A DNA stretch of 64,000 nucleotides from NCBI RefSeq assembly GCF_900109145.1, contig NZ_FNYY01000009.1, forward strand, positions 1 through 64,000, written 5' to 3'. This document shows, piece after piece, positions 25,532-33,216 of this stretch (positions are counted from its first letter, which is position 1; every line of letters begins with the position of its first letter). A model generated the notes under the pieces. The model was not told the DNA's origin. It made no database searches and saw only the letters and a list, made by a program, of their open reading frames with translations. The DNA comes from Marinovum algicola. GTDB lineage: Bacteria > Pseudomonadota > Alphaproteobacteria > Rhodobacterales > Rhodobacteraceae. The translations under genes and the position numbers were made by a program.

Positions 25532-26343
25532 GCCGGCTGCTCTCGCTCGCGCATCTGACCGCCATCGAGCTGGCGCCGCCGGAGCTGATCCGTGCCGCTG
25601 CCGAGGCCGGGTTCGATGCCGTCGGCCTGCGACTGATCGCGGTGACCGACACCAGCCCCGGCTACCCACTGATGGCGGATCCGGCAATGCGGCGCGCCAC
25701 CTGCGCCGCGCTGCGCGAAACCGGGCTGCGGGTGCATGACATCGAATTCGTCAAGCTCACGCCCGAGACCGACCCCGCCGGGCTGCAATCCTTCCTCGAC
25801 GCGGGGGCGGAGCTTGGCGCTTCCGAGGTCATCACCGCCCCCTATGATCCCGATCTGTCCCGGCTGGCCGACCGGCTCGGCGCGCTCTCCGAGCTTGCGG
25901 CGGCACGCGGTCTTGGCGTCTCGCTGGAGTTCTTTCCCTGGACGGTGGTGCCCGATCTCGGGGCCGCCCTGCGGCTGGTCGAGGGCGCGGCGCCCGATGT
26001 CGGCATCCTCGTCGACAGTCTGCATTTCGACCGCTCGCAAAGTCGCCTGGCCGATCTGCGACACATCCCGTCGCGGCGCCTGCGCTTTGCCCATCTCTGC
26101 GACGCGCTTGTCGCGCCGCCCTATTCCACGCAACAGCTCTTGCACGCCGGCCGGGCCGAGCGCCTGCTGCCGGGCGAAGGGGATATCGACCTCGCGGGCT
26201 TCCTCTCCGCCCTGCCCCAAGACCTGCCGCTCGCGCTGGAGGTGCCGATGACGCGCCGCACCGCCGAGCTGGGGCCCGAGGCGGTCATCCGCCACGTCTT
26301 CGCGGCGACGTCCGGGTTTCTCGCGGCGCAAGACAGCACCTGA
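25528..26343 (+). CDS. Sugar phosphate isomerase/epimerase family TIM-barrel protein
   Basis: A 271-residue xylose-isomerase-like TIM barrel (AP endonuclease 2 family). Putative metal ligands are visible in VSLEFFPWT, ILVDSLHFDRS, FAHLCDA and ALEVPM. Related single-domain proteins include 3-dehydroshikimate dehydratase AsbF and many isomerases. The gene is translationally coupled (ATGA) to the flavoprotein, so the two act in sequence. It may process an alicyclic intermediate, but plain sequence does not tell isomerase from dehydratase. It ends two bases from the convergent scpB-like gene, at the boundary of the catabolic island. Confidence 0.82.
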   Translation: MSRLLSLAHLTAIELAPPELIRAAAEAGFDAVGLRLIAVTDTSPGYPLMADPAMRRATCAALRETGLRVHDIEFVKLTPETDPAGLQSFLDAGAELGASEVITAPYDPDLSRLADRLGALSELAAARGLGVSLEFFPWTVVPDLGAALRLVEGAAPDVGILVDSLHFDRSQSRLADLRHIPSRRLRFAHLCDALVAPPYSTQQLLHAGRAERLLPGEGDIDLAGFLSALPQDLPLALEVPMTRRTAELGPEAVIRHVFAATSGFLAAQDST

Positions 26344-26345
26344 TC

Positions 26346-26942
26346 CTAGCCGGCGGCCGCGATTCCGGCATCCACCAATTGCTCCCAATCCGGCAGGTCG
26401 GTCAGCGCCTCCATGTCGAAAGCCGCGAGAAAGCGGTCGGTGGTGACAAAGGTATAGGGCGCGCCGCGCCGGGGGCTTCTGGGGCCCGTCCCGATCAGGC
26501 CGAGGGCATGCAGCCTGCCGATCAGGTCGCGGCCGATCTCCTTGCCGAAGATCTCCTTGAGCCCGTCGCGGGTGATTGGCTGGTGGTAGGCGATGGCCGC
26601 CAGTACCGCGAGATCGAAGTCCCGCAGGTCGAGTTCCTGCCCGCCGACATCCGCCGCCGCGCGGACCGCCGGCGCATAGGCCGGCCGCGTCCGCAGCAGC
26701 CATCCGCCGGCGGATTTGCTGATTTCGAAAGACCGGCCTTCGAGCTCGACCGCAAGATCCTCGATCAGAAGGTCCACCGAGGCCCCCTGCCCCACGACCC
26801 GCGCCAGATCATCCGCCGGCACCGGCGCGGCGCTGGCAAAGAGCACCGCCTCGATCCGGCGCATCCATTCGCGCCACCGCAGCTCGGGCGGCAGGCTCTC
26901 CAGCTCACGGTCGAAATCCGGCTCGGTCTCGCTTCGGGCCAT
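26346..26942 (-). CDS. SMC-Scp complex subunit ScpB-like protein
   Basis: A 198-residue ScpB-family protein with two winged-helix units: IEAVLFASAAPVPADDLARVVG, then GGWLLRTRPAYAPAVRAA and the strongly conserved LAAIAYHQPITRDGLKEIFG, ending in TTDRFLAAFDME. ScpB is the kleisin-associated subunit of bacterial condensin. No ScpA or SMC gene is nearby, so this copy on a repABC replicon is either an accessory version that uses host SMC/ScpA or part of a dedicated plasmid module. It lies three bases downstream of the DUF1403 gene and so is in its operon. Confidence 0.85.
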   Translation of the reverse strand: MARSETEPDFDRELESLPPELRWREWMRRIEAVLFASAAPVPADDLARVVGQGASVDLLIEDLAVELEGRSFEISKSAGGWLLRTRPAYAPAVRAAADVGGQELDLRDFDLAVLAAIAYHQPITRDGLKEIFGKEIGRDLIGRLHALGLIGTGPRSPRRGAPYTFVTTDRFLAAFDMEALTDLPDWEQLVDAGIAAAG

Positions 26943-26944
26943 GG

Positions 26945-27796
26945 TCAGACCCCGTAGAGCCGAAAGGTGTCGCGCCCGGTCAGCTCGCGCGCCGCACCAA
27001 GCGCGACCAGCCGGTCGCAGAACCGGCGGGCGGCCCGGCCTGATCGGAGCGAGGTGAGCGCCGTCGGCGCCACCGCATCCCGCGTCAGAAACAGGCGAAC
27101 GGCCTCTTCCGCCCCTCTGGCCCGGAGCTTTGGCGCCACCGCGTGCAATCGGGCGGCGCGCTGGCCAAGCTCTGCGGCTTCGCGCGCCGCCTCGCGCGTG
27201 GCCTCGGCCACGGCCCGGTGACAGGCCAACCGCAACTCCTCACCGGTCTTGCGCAGATCGCGCCGCTTGAGGCCGAGCGACAGAAGCGGCATGAGATGCG
27301 ACCAGCCGAGCGCCCGCGCCAGCACCGCATCGGCAATCAGAAGTGCGGTGGCCTCGGCCCCCGGACTGTCCTCGAGAACCGCTTGCAGGGCAGAGGCCGC
27401 GCGCCGGATCGGCGCCCCCTGCCCGGCATCCAGCCAGGCCGCGATCCGAGGCGGTTCGGTTTTGGGCAGCGCCCGGGGCAACGCCCTGGCCGAAAGCGGG
27501 CGTTCCACGGCCCGGCGCCAGGACAGATAGACCTCACCTGCGGGGCCGGGCTGATGGCCCGGCGGCAGGAACACTACCACGTCGCGCAACTCGCTCGCCC
27601 GTTCGGGCCGCCCGGCATGGGCGACGCAATTCTCGGCCGCCCGCAGGGCCAGCCGCGCGCGCAACAGTGCCAGGGGCAAGGCTCCCTGTGCCAGGACAAG
27701 ATGCAAATGGGCCAGCGCCGCCCCCGACAGAAACGCCAGATCCTCAGAGGTTTCGGCCCGCCCGGCGCCAAGCCAGGGCGGCATGCGGAGCGCCAT
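26945..27796 (-). CDS. DUF1403 family protein
   Basis: A 283-residue, Arg/Ala/Leu-rich, mainly helical protein that I recognise as DUF1403, a family without known function. The opening MALRMPPWLG and the segments FLSGAALAHLHLVL, RAAENCVAHAGRPERA and LGWSHLMPLLSLGLKRRDLRKTGEELRLACHRA are visible. No signal or membrane segments. A second start 39 bases upstream (27835) is possible; I chose 27796 because of AGAGAG six bases ahead. It is followed at once by the scpB-like gene and is divergent from a tyrosine recombinase. In my recollection these three families often travel together on alphaproteobacterial plasmids. Confidence 0.72.
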   Translation of the reverse strand: MALRMPPWLGAGRAETSEDLAFLSGAALAHLHLVLAQGALPLALLRARLALRAAENCVAHAGRPERASELRDVVVFLPPGHQPGPAGEVYLSWRRAVERPLSARALPRALPKTEPPRIAAWLDAGQGAPIRRAASALQAVLEDSPGAEATALLIADAVLARALGWSHLMPLLSLGLKRRDLRKTGEELRLACHRAVAEATREAAREAAELGQRAARLHAVAPKLRARGAEEAVRLFLTRDAVAPTALTSLRSGRAARRFCDRLVALGAARELTGRDTFRLYGV

Positions 27797-27952
27797 GTCA
27801 CTCTCTTTGCTGAAGGTCGCGGCGGCATAGGTCATCCGGCAAGGCTAGCCCATCTCGGCGCTTGTCGCCATATTCGACTGTCAAAACCGCCCTTGCCTTC
27901 TTCACGTCCAATAACCTTGCCTTCTCGGCTGGCCGGTCATAGGCTTCGGCGC

Positions 27953-28978
27953 ATGTCGAACCGCCTCATCAGCCCCCCTGCCCCGGAGAACAGTTTCGAT
28001 CCGGCGCACGCCCCATCCGGGGCGGGCCCGCGCGGCGCGGCCTCTGACAATACCTTGAAAGCCTATGCCCGGGATTGGGCGCATTTCTCGCGTTGGTGCC
28101 GGATGACGGGCACCGATCCGCTGCCGCCTTCGCCCGAGCAGGTCGGGGATTATCTGACGGCAATGGCGGCGCCCGCAGACGACCGGCAATCCCCTGCGGC
28201 CCGCTGCCCCCTTTCGGTGTCCACCATCGAGCGCCGGCTTGCCGGACTGGTCTGGAACTACGCGCGGCGTGGCTTCGCACTCGACCGCCAAGACCCGGAG
28301 ATCGCCACCGTGCTGGCCGGGATCAGACGCCGCCACGCCCGCCCCCCGGCGCAGAAAGAGGCCATCCGGCCCGCGGATATCTTGGCCATGGTGGGCACAT
28401 TGGGCTTCGACCTGCGCGGGCTGCGGGATCGCGCGATCCTGTTGCTGGGCTTTGCCGGCGGATTGCGTCGAAGCGAAATCGTCAGCCTCGACCGCCGCAA
28501 GGACGACACCGCCGACGGCGGCGGCTGGATCGAGATCATGGAGGCCGGCGCGCTCCTTACCCTCAAGGCCAGGACCGGCTGGCGCGAACTCGAGGTGGGG
28601 CGCGGTTCGTCCGAGCGGAGTTGCCCGGTGAAGGCGCTGGAGGACTGGCTGCACTTTGCCAGGATCGACACCGGGCCGGTCTTTGTCCGTACCTCCCGCG
28701 ACGGCAAGCGGGCACTGAAGGCACGGCTGACCGACAAGCATGTGGCGCGACTTGTCAAACGCACCGTTCTGGACGCCGGGCTGCGACAGGACTTGCCAGA
28801 GCAAGAACGACTTGCCCTGTTCTCCGGTCACAGCCTGCGCACCGGGCTTGCCAACGCGGCCGAGATCGACGCGCAGGCTGTTCAGAAACAGCAGGGCCAT
28901 GCCTCGGCCGAGAGGTCCGGTTCTCGACGCCAGGCCGACAGGTTTCAAGTGAACCTGACCCGAGCGGCGGGGCTCTGA
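27953..28978 (+). CDS. Tyrosine recombinase/integrase, apparent catalytic Tyr missing
   Basis: A 341-residue phage-integrase-family protein. The N-terminal SAM-like core-binding domain (NTLKAYARDWAHFSRWC) is followed by the catalytic domain: Arg in GGLRRSEIVSLD (about residue 172), Lys in TLKARTGWRE (about 205), HxxR in GHSLRTG (293-296) and the second His in QGHASAE (316). The nucleophilic Tyr, expected about nine residues later, is absent: residues 320-330 read ERSGSRRQADR and no Tyr occurs to the end. The protein is either inactive, a DNA-binding remnant, or affected by a local mutation or sequencing error. Divergent from the DUF1403/scpB pair; possibly a replicon dimer-resolution gene. 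Confidence 0.85.
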   Translation: MSNRLISPPAPENSFDPAHAPSGAGPRGAASDNTLKAYARDWAHFSRWCRMTGTDPLPPSPEQVGDYLTAMAAPADDRQSPAARCPLSVSTIERRLAGLVWNYARRGFALDRQDPEIATVLAGIRRRHARPPAQKEAIRPADILAMVGTLGFDLRGLRDRAILLLGFAGGLRRSEIVSLDRRKDDTADGGGWIEIMEAGALLTLKARTGWRELEVGRGSSERSCPVKALEDWLHFARIDTGPVFVRTSRDGKRALKARLTDKHVARLVKRTVLDAGLRQDLPEQERLALFSGHSLRTGLANAAEIDAQAVQKQQGHASAERSGSRRQADRFQVNLTRAAGL

Positions 28979-28984
28979 GCGGCA

Positions 28985-29012
28985 TGAGCCGAGGCCTTCG
29001 CCTTGCGGCTCA
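28985..29012. terminator. Bidirectional terminator between the recombinase and MFS genes
   Basis: Arms TGAGCCG+AGGC (28985-28995) and GCCT+CGGCTCA (29000-29003, 29006-29012) pair around a CTTC loop with a two-base bulge. It lies at the end of two convergent genes and overlaps the MFS stop codon. Confidence 0.45.
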
Positions 29013-30296
29013 GGGCCGGGCATCGCCCGAGAAGCGCGCAATCCGGGTGAGCAGATAGATCTGCCACAGCGCCGCCAGAATCGCCGCCCCGAAGACCGCC
29101 TGAATCGAGATCAGCGCGACAAAGCCGGCGCCGAGCAGCGGCAAAAGCGCTGCCGGCGCGGCCAAAGCATTGAAATAGGCGGAATAGGCCGGCCGCCGGT
29201 CATCGGGCGATATCTCCATGAGATAGCCCAGATAGCCGATGGTCACGCCGTTCATCATCGCCCCGATCAAAACGAAGAGCAGGGCAAAACCGATCAGCCC
29301 GGCCCCGGCCCAGATCAGCCATATCGCAATGAACGGCGGCACCATACGGACAATCGCGACCATGCGCAGCATCGCCAGCTTTCCGGCGCCATCACCGAGC
29401 CAGCCCCAGAGCGGGTTCGACAGCAGCGCCCCGGCGGTTTGCGCCCCCAGCAGGATGCCGACATCGGCCGCGCCGATGCCGTTGCCGGCGGCAGCGACGA
29501 CATAAAACGGCAGCGCCATCAACGTCGCGCCACCGAGCCATTGCGAATAGAGGAACAGCCGAAAGCGGGTGTCGGCTTGCAGCACCTGCCAACCGCCGCG
29601 CAAAAAGGCGGTGATACCCGTCGGCGTGGCTGTGCCCGCCTTGCGCGCCGGCACCGGCGGTTCCCCCGCCGCCACAAAGAACGTCGAGGACAGGATCATC
29701 AACAGCGCCGCCAACGCAAAGATCACGGCATGGGCCAGAAGCAGCGGCAAGGCGTCGATCGTCAGCCCGACAAAGCCCGCCACGGCAAAGGCGATCAACC
29801 CGCCGCCAAAGAAGCGCCAAGCCAGCATCCGGCTGCGGGCCTCGGAGCGGATCGAGCGACCGACGATGTCGTTATACGGCACCGCGACCACCCCGCTGAC
29901 AAAGGCATAGACCGTCCAGAGCGCGAGGAAGCCGACAGCCAGCGGCACCGGCGGCCAGTCGAATTGCGGCCAATCCGACCCCCACCAGAGCAGAATCGCG
30001 ATGAACGCCAGACAAGTCGCGCGCCCGTAGGCACCAAAAACGTAAAAGGGCATCCGCCGTTCGGCCCGCTCTGCCAGGTAGCCGACGAGCAGTTGCGGCA
30101 GCAACCAGCCAAGCCGCAGTATCGCGCTGGCAAAACCCACCGCAAAGGCGCTGCCGGTCAGATGAAAGACCAGGCTCGCCACGACGGTCGCGGAATCGAC
30201 CGCCGCCGCCCCACCCTGAAACGCCGCACCTGCGCCGGCAATGCGCCAGAACCGCCGGCTCTCATCGGGCAGTGTCGTCGGCTCAGACCCGGACAT
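29010..30296 (-). CDS. MFS transporter
   Basis: A 428-residue major facilitator with about twelve hydrophobic segments. Recognisable parts are AVGFASAILRLGWLLPQLLVGYLAERAERRMPFYV (helix 2 and the charged 2-3 loop) and, in the second half, TAGALLSNPLWGWLGDGAGKLAMLR. Its start lies inside the end of the flippase-like gene (14-base overlap), so it is translationally coupled and under the same mer-type promoter. By context it may export a toxic compound or a modified lipid. I see no conserved cysteine pair in it that would mark mercury handling. Confidence 0.85.
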   Translation of the reverse strand: MSGSEPTTLPDESRRFWRIAGAGAAFQGGAAAVDSATVVASLVFHLTGSAFAVGFASAILRLGWLLPQLLVGYLAERAERRMPFYVFGAYGRATCLAFIAILLWWGSDWPQFDWPPVPLAVGFLALWTVYAFVSGVVAVPYNDIVGRSIRSEARSRMLAWRFFGGGLIAFAVAGFVGLTIDALPLLLAHAVIFALAALLMILSSTFFVAAGEPPVPARKAGTATPTGITAFLRGGWQVLQADTRFRLFLYSQWLGGATLMALPFYVVAAAGNGIGAADVGILLGAQTAGALLSNPLWGWLGDGAGKLAMLRMVAIVRMVPPFIAIWLIWAGAGLIGFALLFVLIGAMMNGVTIGYLGYLMEISPDDRRPAYSAYFNALAAPAALLPLLGAGFVALISIQAVFGAAILAALWQIYLLTRIARFSGDARP

Positions 30297-31311
30297 TGGC
30301 CCGTTCCGCCTCGATCCGGGCTTGCCGGATGTCGATCCCCGATTGCCACAACACGACCAGCCCGATGCCGACGACCAGGATGATCGACACCATCCAGTTG
30401 AACAGGATCATCAACAGCGCCTGTTCTTCGGGAACGCCCAACAGCTGAAACGCAAGCGCCGTGCCGATGACAAAGCCCCCCGGCACCCGGACGAACCGCG
30501 ACAGCACCAGCGAAAAGCCGCCAAACACCATCAGGAAGAGGTAATCGAGCGGTGCCAGAACCACGCCAATGGCCAGCCCGGCCCAGAGAAAATGCGTGGC
30601 CGAGACAAATTTTGCCGCCACCGCGCCGAGCAGCACGTTCAGCCTGTGCTGCCGGCTGCGCGGCCAGACGACACCGCTGCACAGCGATCCGCGCAAGGCG
30701 GTGCCGTTGGCCCGGAACCAAAGGGCCACCCAGTCGAAGATGCGGCAAATCAGCGGCCCTTCCCGCGCAAATAGGGCGCGAAAGCGGAACATCGCCCAAA
30801 GCAGACCGCTGAAGAGCGCGAAATTCAGTGCCCCGGCGACCGCCAGGCCCAGCTCCAGATTGCCGGCGATCTGAGGCACCTCGCCCGCCATCGCCACGAC
30901 CCCGGCAAAGAGCGCAAAGACCACGCCATCGATAAATCGCGCGATGATGGTGGTGGTTAGCACGGTGCCCATCTTCAAGGTTTCCATCCGCGCGACCAGC
31001 CAGGACCGCACCAGCGGGCTGATGCCAAGCGGCACCAACACATTGGCGCCGTATCCCGCCAGCAGCGCCCCGGTCAGCCGCAGCGTGCGCACCGGTTTCA
31101 CATCATGCAGAATCTGACGCCATTTCCAGCCGTTCAGCACCTGCTCGAGCAGCACAGTCGCCGCCAGCACCACGATCCACCCGAGGTTGGCCGAGCCGAG
31201 CCCGGCCAAAAACCGGCCGAAATCGAGATCGCGGTACAGCCAGAAAACAATGGCAAGCGCGACCACACCGCCGGCAACGGGCAGCCCCCAGCGCGACAAG
31301 ATCCGTTTCAT
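30283..31311 (-). CDS. Flippase-like/lysylphosphatidylglycerol synthase transmembrane family protein
   Basis: A 342-residue membrane protein of the LPG_synthase_TM (UPF0104) family. It has about eight helices and family segments GYGANVLVPLGISPLVRSWLVAR, TTTIIARFIDGVVFALFAGVVA and FSLVLSRFVRVPGGFVIG. It lacks the soluble aminoacyl-transfer domain of MprF, so it is a stand-alone flippase-like protein. The start at 31311 overlaps the stop of a 25-codon leader ORF (ATGA). It is the first long gene after a promoter with a mercury-type MerR operator. Role in metal or envelope stress is inferred. Confidence 0.78.
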   Translation of the reverse strand: MKRILSRWGLPVAGGVVALAIVFWLYRDLDFGRFLAGLGSANLGWIVVLAATVLLEQVLNGWKWRQILHDVKPVRTLRLTGALLAGYGANVLVPLGISPLVRSWLVARMETLKMGTVLTTTIIARFIDGVVFALFAGVVAMAGEVPQIAGNLELGLAVAGALNFALFSGLLWAMFRFRALFAREGPLICRIFDWVALWFRANGTALRGSLCSGVVWPRSRQHRLNVLLGAVAAKFVSATHFLWAGLAIGVVLAPLDYLFLMVFGGFSLVLSRFVRVPGGFVIGTALAFQLLGVPEEQALLMILFNWMVSIILVVGIGLVVLWQSGIDIRQARIEAERANVRV

Positions 31312-31385
31312 GCCAGTGCTCCGCCAATCTCGTGCACCGTGCCGGATGCCCCTGCCCCGTGCCGGACATGCTGTTCTGTGGCCAT
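31308..31385 (-). CDS. 25-residue leader ORF coupled to the flippase-like gene
   Basis: Reading MATEQHVRHGAGASGTVHEIGGALA. AAGGGAG lies about seven bases before its ATG (a second in-frame ATG is six bases upstream), and its stop overlaps the flippase ATG as ATGA. The flippase start itself has no good ribosome site, so translation of this ORF would deliver ribosomes to it. Three histidines, no cysteine. It is the first ORF after the mer-type promoter. Could be only a leader for coupling, or a small peptide. Confidence 0.5.
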   Translation of the reverse strand: MATEQHVRHGAGASGTVHEIGGALA

Positions 31386-31419
31386 TGCCATCTCCCTTGC
31401 GCAATTTCCCTGACACGCC

Positions 31420-31451
31420 ATCCTACAGACCGTATCATGGTACGGAGTCAA
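31420..31451 (-). promoter_or_regulatory. MerR-type promoter/operator
   Basis: On the minus strand TTGACT (31451-31446) and TAGGAT (31425-31420) are 20 bases apart, an over-long spacer typical of MerR-activated promoters. The spacer holds the dyad CCGTACCATGATACGG (31445-31430), which matches the mercury operator pattern CCGTAC...GTACGG. It points toward the leader ORF, flippase and MFS genes; merR reads away from it. Confidence 0.75.
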
Positions 31452-31475
31452 CCACACAAGTGACAGGAGCGCCTG

Positions 31476-31886
31476 ATGAAACCCTTCACGATTGGTAATG
31501 CGGCAAAGGCAACGGGTGTCGGTGTCGAAACCATCCGCTTCTACGAGCGCCGCGGTCTTATCGCCCAGCCAAAGCGGCCCGAAGGCGGCGGCGCCCGCGA
31601 CTATGATGCCGACACCGTTGCGCGATTGCATTTCATTTGCAAGGCCAAGGAGATGGGGTTTTCCCTGGCCGAAACAGCGGAGCTCCTGGCGTTGAGAGAT
31701 GATGGCGAGGCCGGTTGCGCCACGGTGCGCGCCCGCGCCATCGCCAAACGCCGGGAGATCGAGATCAAGCTTCTCAGGCTGAAGGAGATGTGCAGCCTGC
31801 TTGATGACCTCATTGCCGGCTGCCCGGGGTCCGGGGAGCTGTCGGATTGCACCATTCTGGGGGCCATCGAAACCCACGACCGATGA
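31476..31886 (+). CDS. merR: MerR family regulator, Hg(II)-type
   Basis: A 136-residue MerR protein. The N-terminal winged helix (FTIGNAAKATGVGVETIRFYERRGL) is followed by the long dimerisation helix and a metal-binding loop. Cysteines 81, 116 and 125 have the same spacing (35 and 9) as the mercury ligands Cys82, Cys117 and Cys126 of Tn501 MerR. ACAGGAG precedes ATG. It faces an operator of mercury type but no merT, merP or merA; instead it faces a leader ORF, a flippase-like gene and an MFS gene. Hg(II) sensing is well supported by residues; the physiological target is open. Confidence 0.87.
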   Translation: MKPFTIGNAAKATGVGVETIRFYERRGLIAQPKRPEGGGARDYDADTVARLHFICKAKEMGFSLAETAELLALRDDGEAGCATVRARAIAKRREIEIKLLRLKEMCSLLDDLIAGCPGSGELSDCTILGAIETHDR

Positions 31887-31898
31887 GGCCGGCCCAGG

Positions 31899-32816
31899 TC
31901 AGGTCCACGGTCCTTTCGGACCCCGGGCCCGGGACTTGGGGATGCTGCTGGCCGACAGCGGGGTTGTCCGCGGCGCTGGCCGCGATTGGCTCGCCAAGGC
32001 CCGCAGGGCTGCGATGCGGTTCTCGGTCGCCGGATGGGTTGCGAACAGGTTGTCATGTTTGTGTGCGTGCAGCGGGTTGATGATGAACATATGCGCCGTC
32101 GCGGGATTGCGCTCGGCGGCGTGATTGTCGATCCGGGCAGCGCCCATGGCGATTTTTTCCAGGGCCGAGGCCAACCAGAGTGGCTGGCCGCAGATCTCGG
32201 CGCCCATCTTGTCGGCGGCGTATTCCCGTGTCCGGCTGATTGCCATCTGCACCAGCGCAGCCGCCAGCGGTGCGAGCATCATCATCAGCAACGTACCGAT
32301 CAGCCCAAGGCGTTCACGCGACCCGCCGAAGAACAGCGCAAAATTGGCCAGCACCGAGATCGCGCCGGCAAAGGTCGCGGTAACGGTCATGATCGCGGTG
32401 TCATAGTTGCGGATGTGGGCCAGCTCATGTGCGACCACCCCGGCCAGCTCCTCTCTTGTCAGGCTGCGCAGCAGGCCCGAGGTCACGGCCACCGCCGCAT
32501 TTTCGGGGTTGCGCCCGGTGGCAAAAGCATTGGGTTGCGGCGTGTCGATCAGATAGACCTTGGGCTCGGGCATCCCGGCGTTTCGGGCCAAATCCGCAAC
32601 CATAGCGTGCAGCCCCATCCGATCTCCCGGTGTCACCGGCTGGGCATTGTGCATCCGCAGCACCATGCTGTCGGAGTTCCACCATGTGAAGGCATTCATC
32701 GCCGCGGCCACCACCAGGGCGATCACCGCGCCGCCTGCCCCGCCGATCAGATAGCCGACGCCCATGAACAACGCGGTCATTGCCGCCATCAGCATTGCCG
32801 TTTTTACGTAGCCCAT
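31899..32816 (-). CDS. htpX: M48 family zinc metalloprotease HtpX
   Basis: A 305-residue HtpX with N-terminal helices ([44 protein letters not shown]), the zinc motif [13 protein letters not shown], two further helices, the third ligand region [12 protein letters not shown] and a short extra C-terminal tail rich in Ser/Arg/Pro. HtpX degrades misfolded inner-membrane proteins. GGAGACAACA precedes ATG at 32816; the frame extends upstream without a ribosome site. It converges with merR. It may deal with membrane damage linked to the neighbouring flippase/MFS pair. Confidence 0.92.
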   Translation of the reverse strand: MGYVKTAMLMAAMTALFMGVGYLIGGAGGAVIALVVAAAMNAFTWWNSDSMVLRMHNAQPVTPGDRMGLHAMVADLARNAGMPEPKVYLIDTPQPNAFATGRNPENAAVAVTSGLLRSLTREELAGVVAHELAHIRNYDTAIMTVTATFAGAISVLANFALFFGGSRERLGLIGTLLMMMLAPLAAALVQMAISRTREYAADKMGAEICGQPLWLASALEKIAMGAARIDNHAAERNPATAHMFIINPLHAHKHDNLFATHPATENRIAALRALASQSRPAPRTTPLSASSIPKSRARGPKGPWT

Positions 32817-33216
32817 TGTTGTCTCCGATCCTTGAATGCGCCTTGATGCAGGAAATATGGCGCGGATTTCGGGGCCTGCAAGTCGCCGCGTTGTGTGTGT
32901 CATAGGCCCGTTCCGGGCAATGGGTTGGCGCGAGGTTGGTGATCCCGTTGGCGGCCTTCTACTTCCTTAAAATCGCCCGAGAGAGACAGCCATTTGGCGG
33001 GCTGTACCGCGGCGAATGCGAGCAATTTCAGGAACGCCATGCCCGTGATTTTTCCGGTCGGGTTCCTTGGTCCAGATTGATCCGTTGCGAGGGTCTGCAA
33101 TCAACGTAGTGCAGCAGCGTGCGGCGCGGTTTGGTAAATTTTTGGGCCGGTCTTTAACGAGGGTCATCGTGACAATCTCTTCGGCACAGGGCAGGGCCTC
33201 GCCAGCTGATCGGCGT
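32817..33216. other. Gene-free stretch between htpX and repC
   Basis: About 400 bases upstream of htpX and downstream of repC. I find no convincing gene, only short open frames without ribosome sites, and no clear terminator for repC. It should contain the htpX promoter. The AT-richer patch around 33130-33165 (GGTAAATTTTTGGG) is unremarkable. Confidence 0.5.

Noticed and set aside
27861-27890. A dif-like recombination site next to the recombinase
   Set aside because: A partial dyad (GTCG...CGAC) is visible, but it does not match known dif sequences well enough.
29010-31886. A standard mercury resistance operon
   Set aside because: Only merR and its operator match; no MerA, MerT, MerP, MerC or MerB-like protein is encoded here.
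32900-33100. A 66-codon minus-strand frame between repC and htpX
   Set aside because: No ribosome site and no recognisable motif; kept as gene-free.
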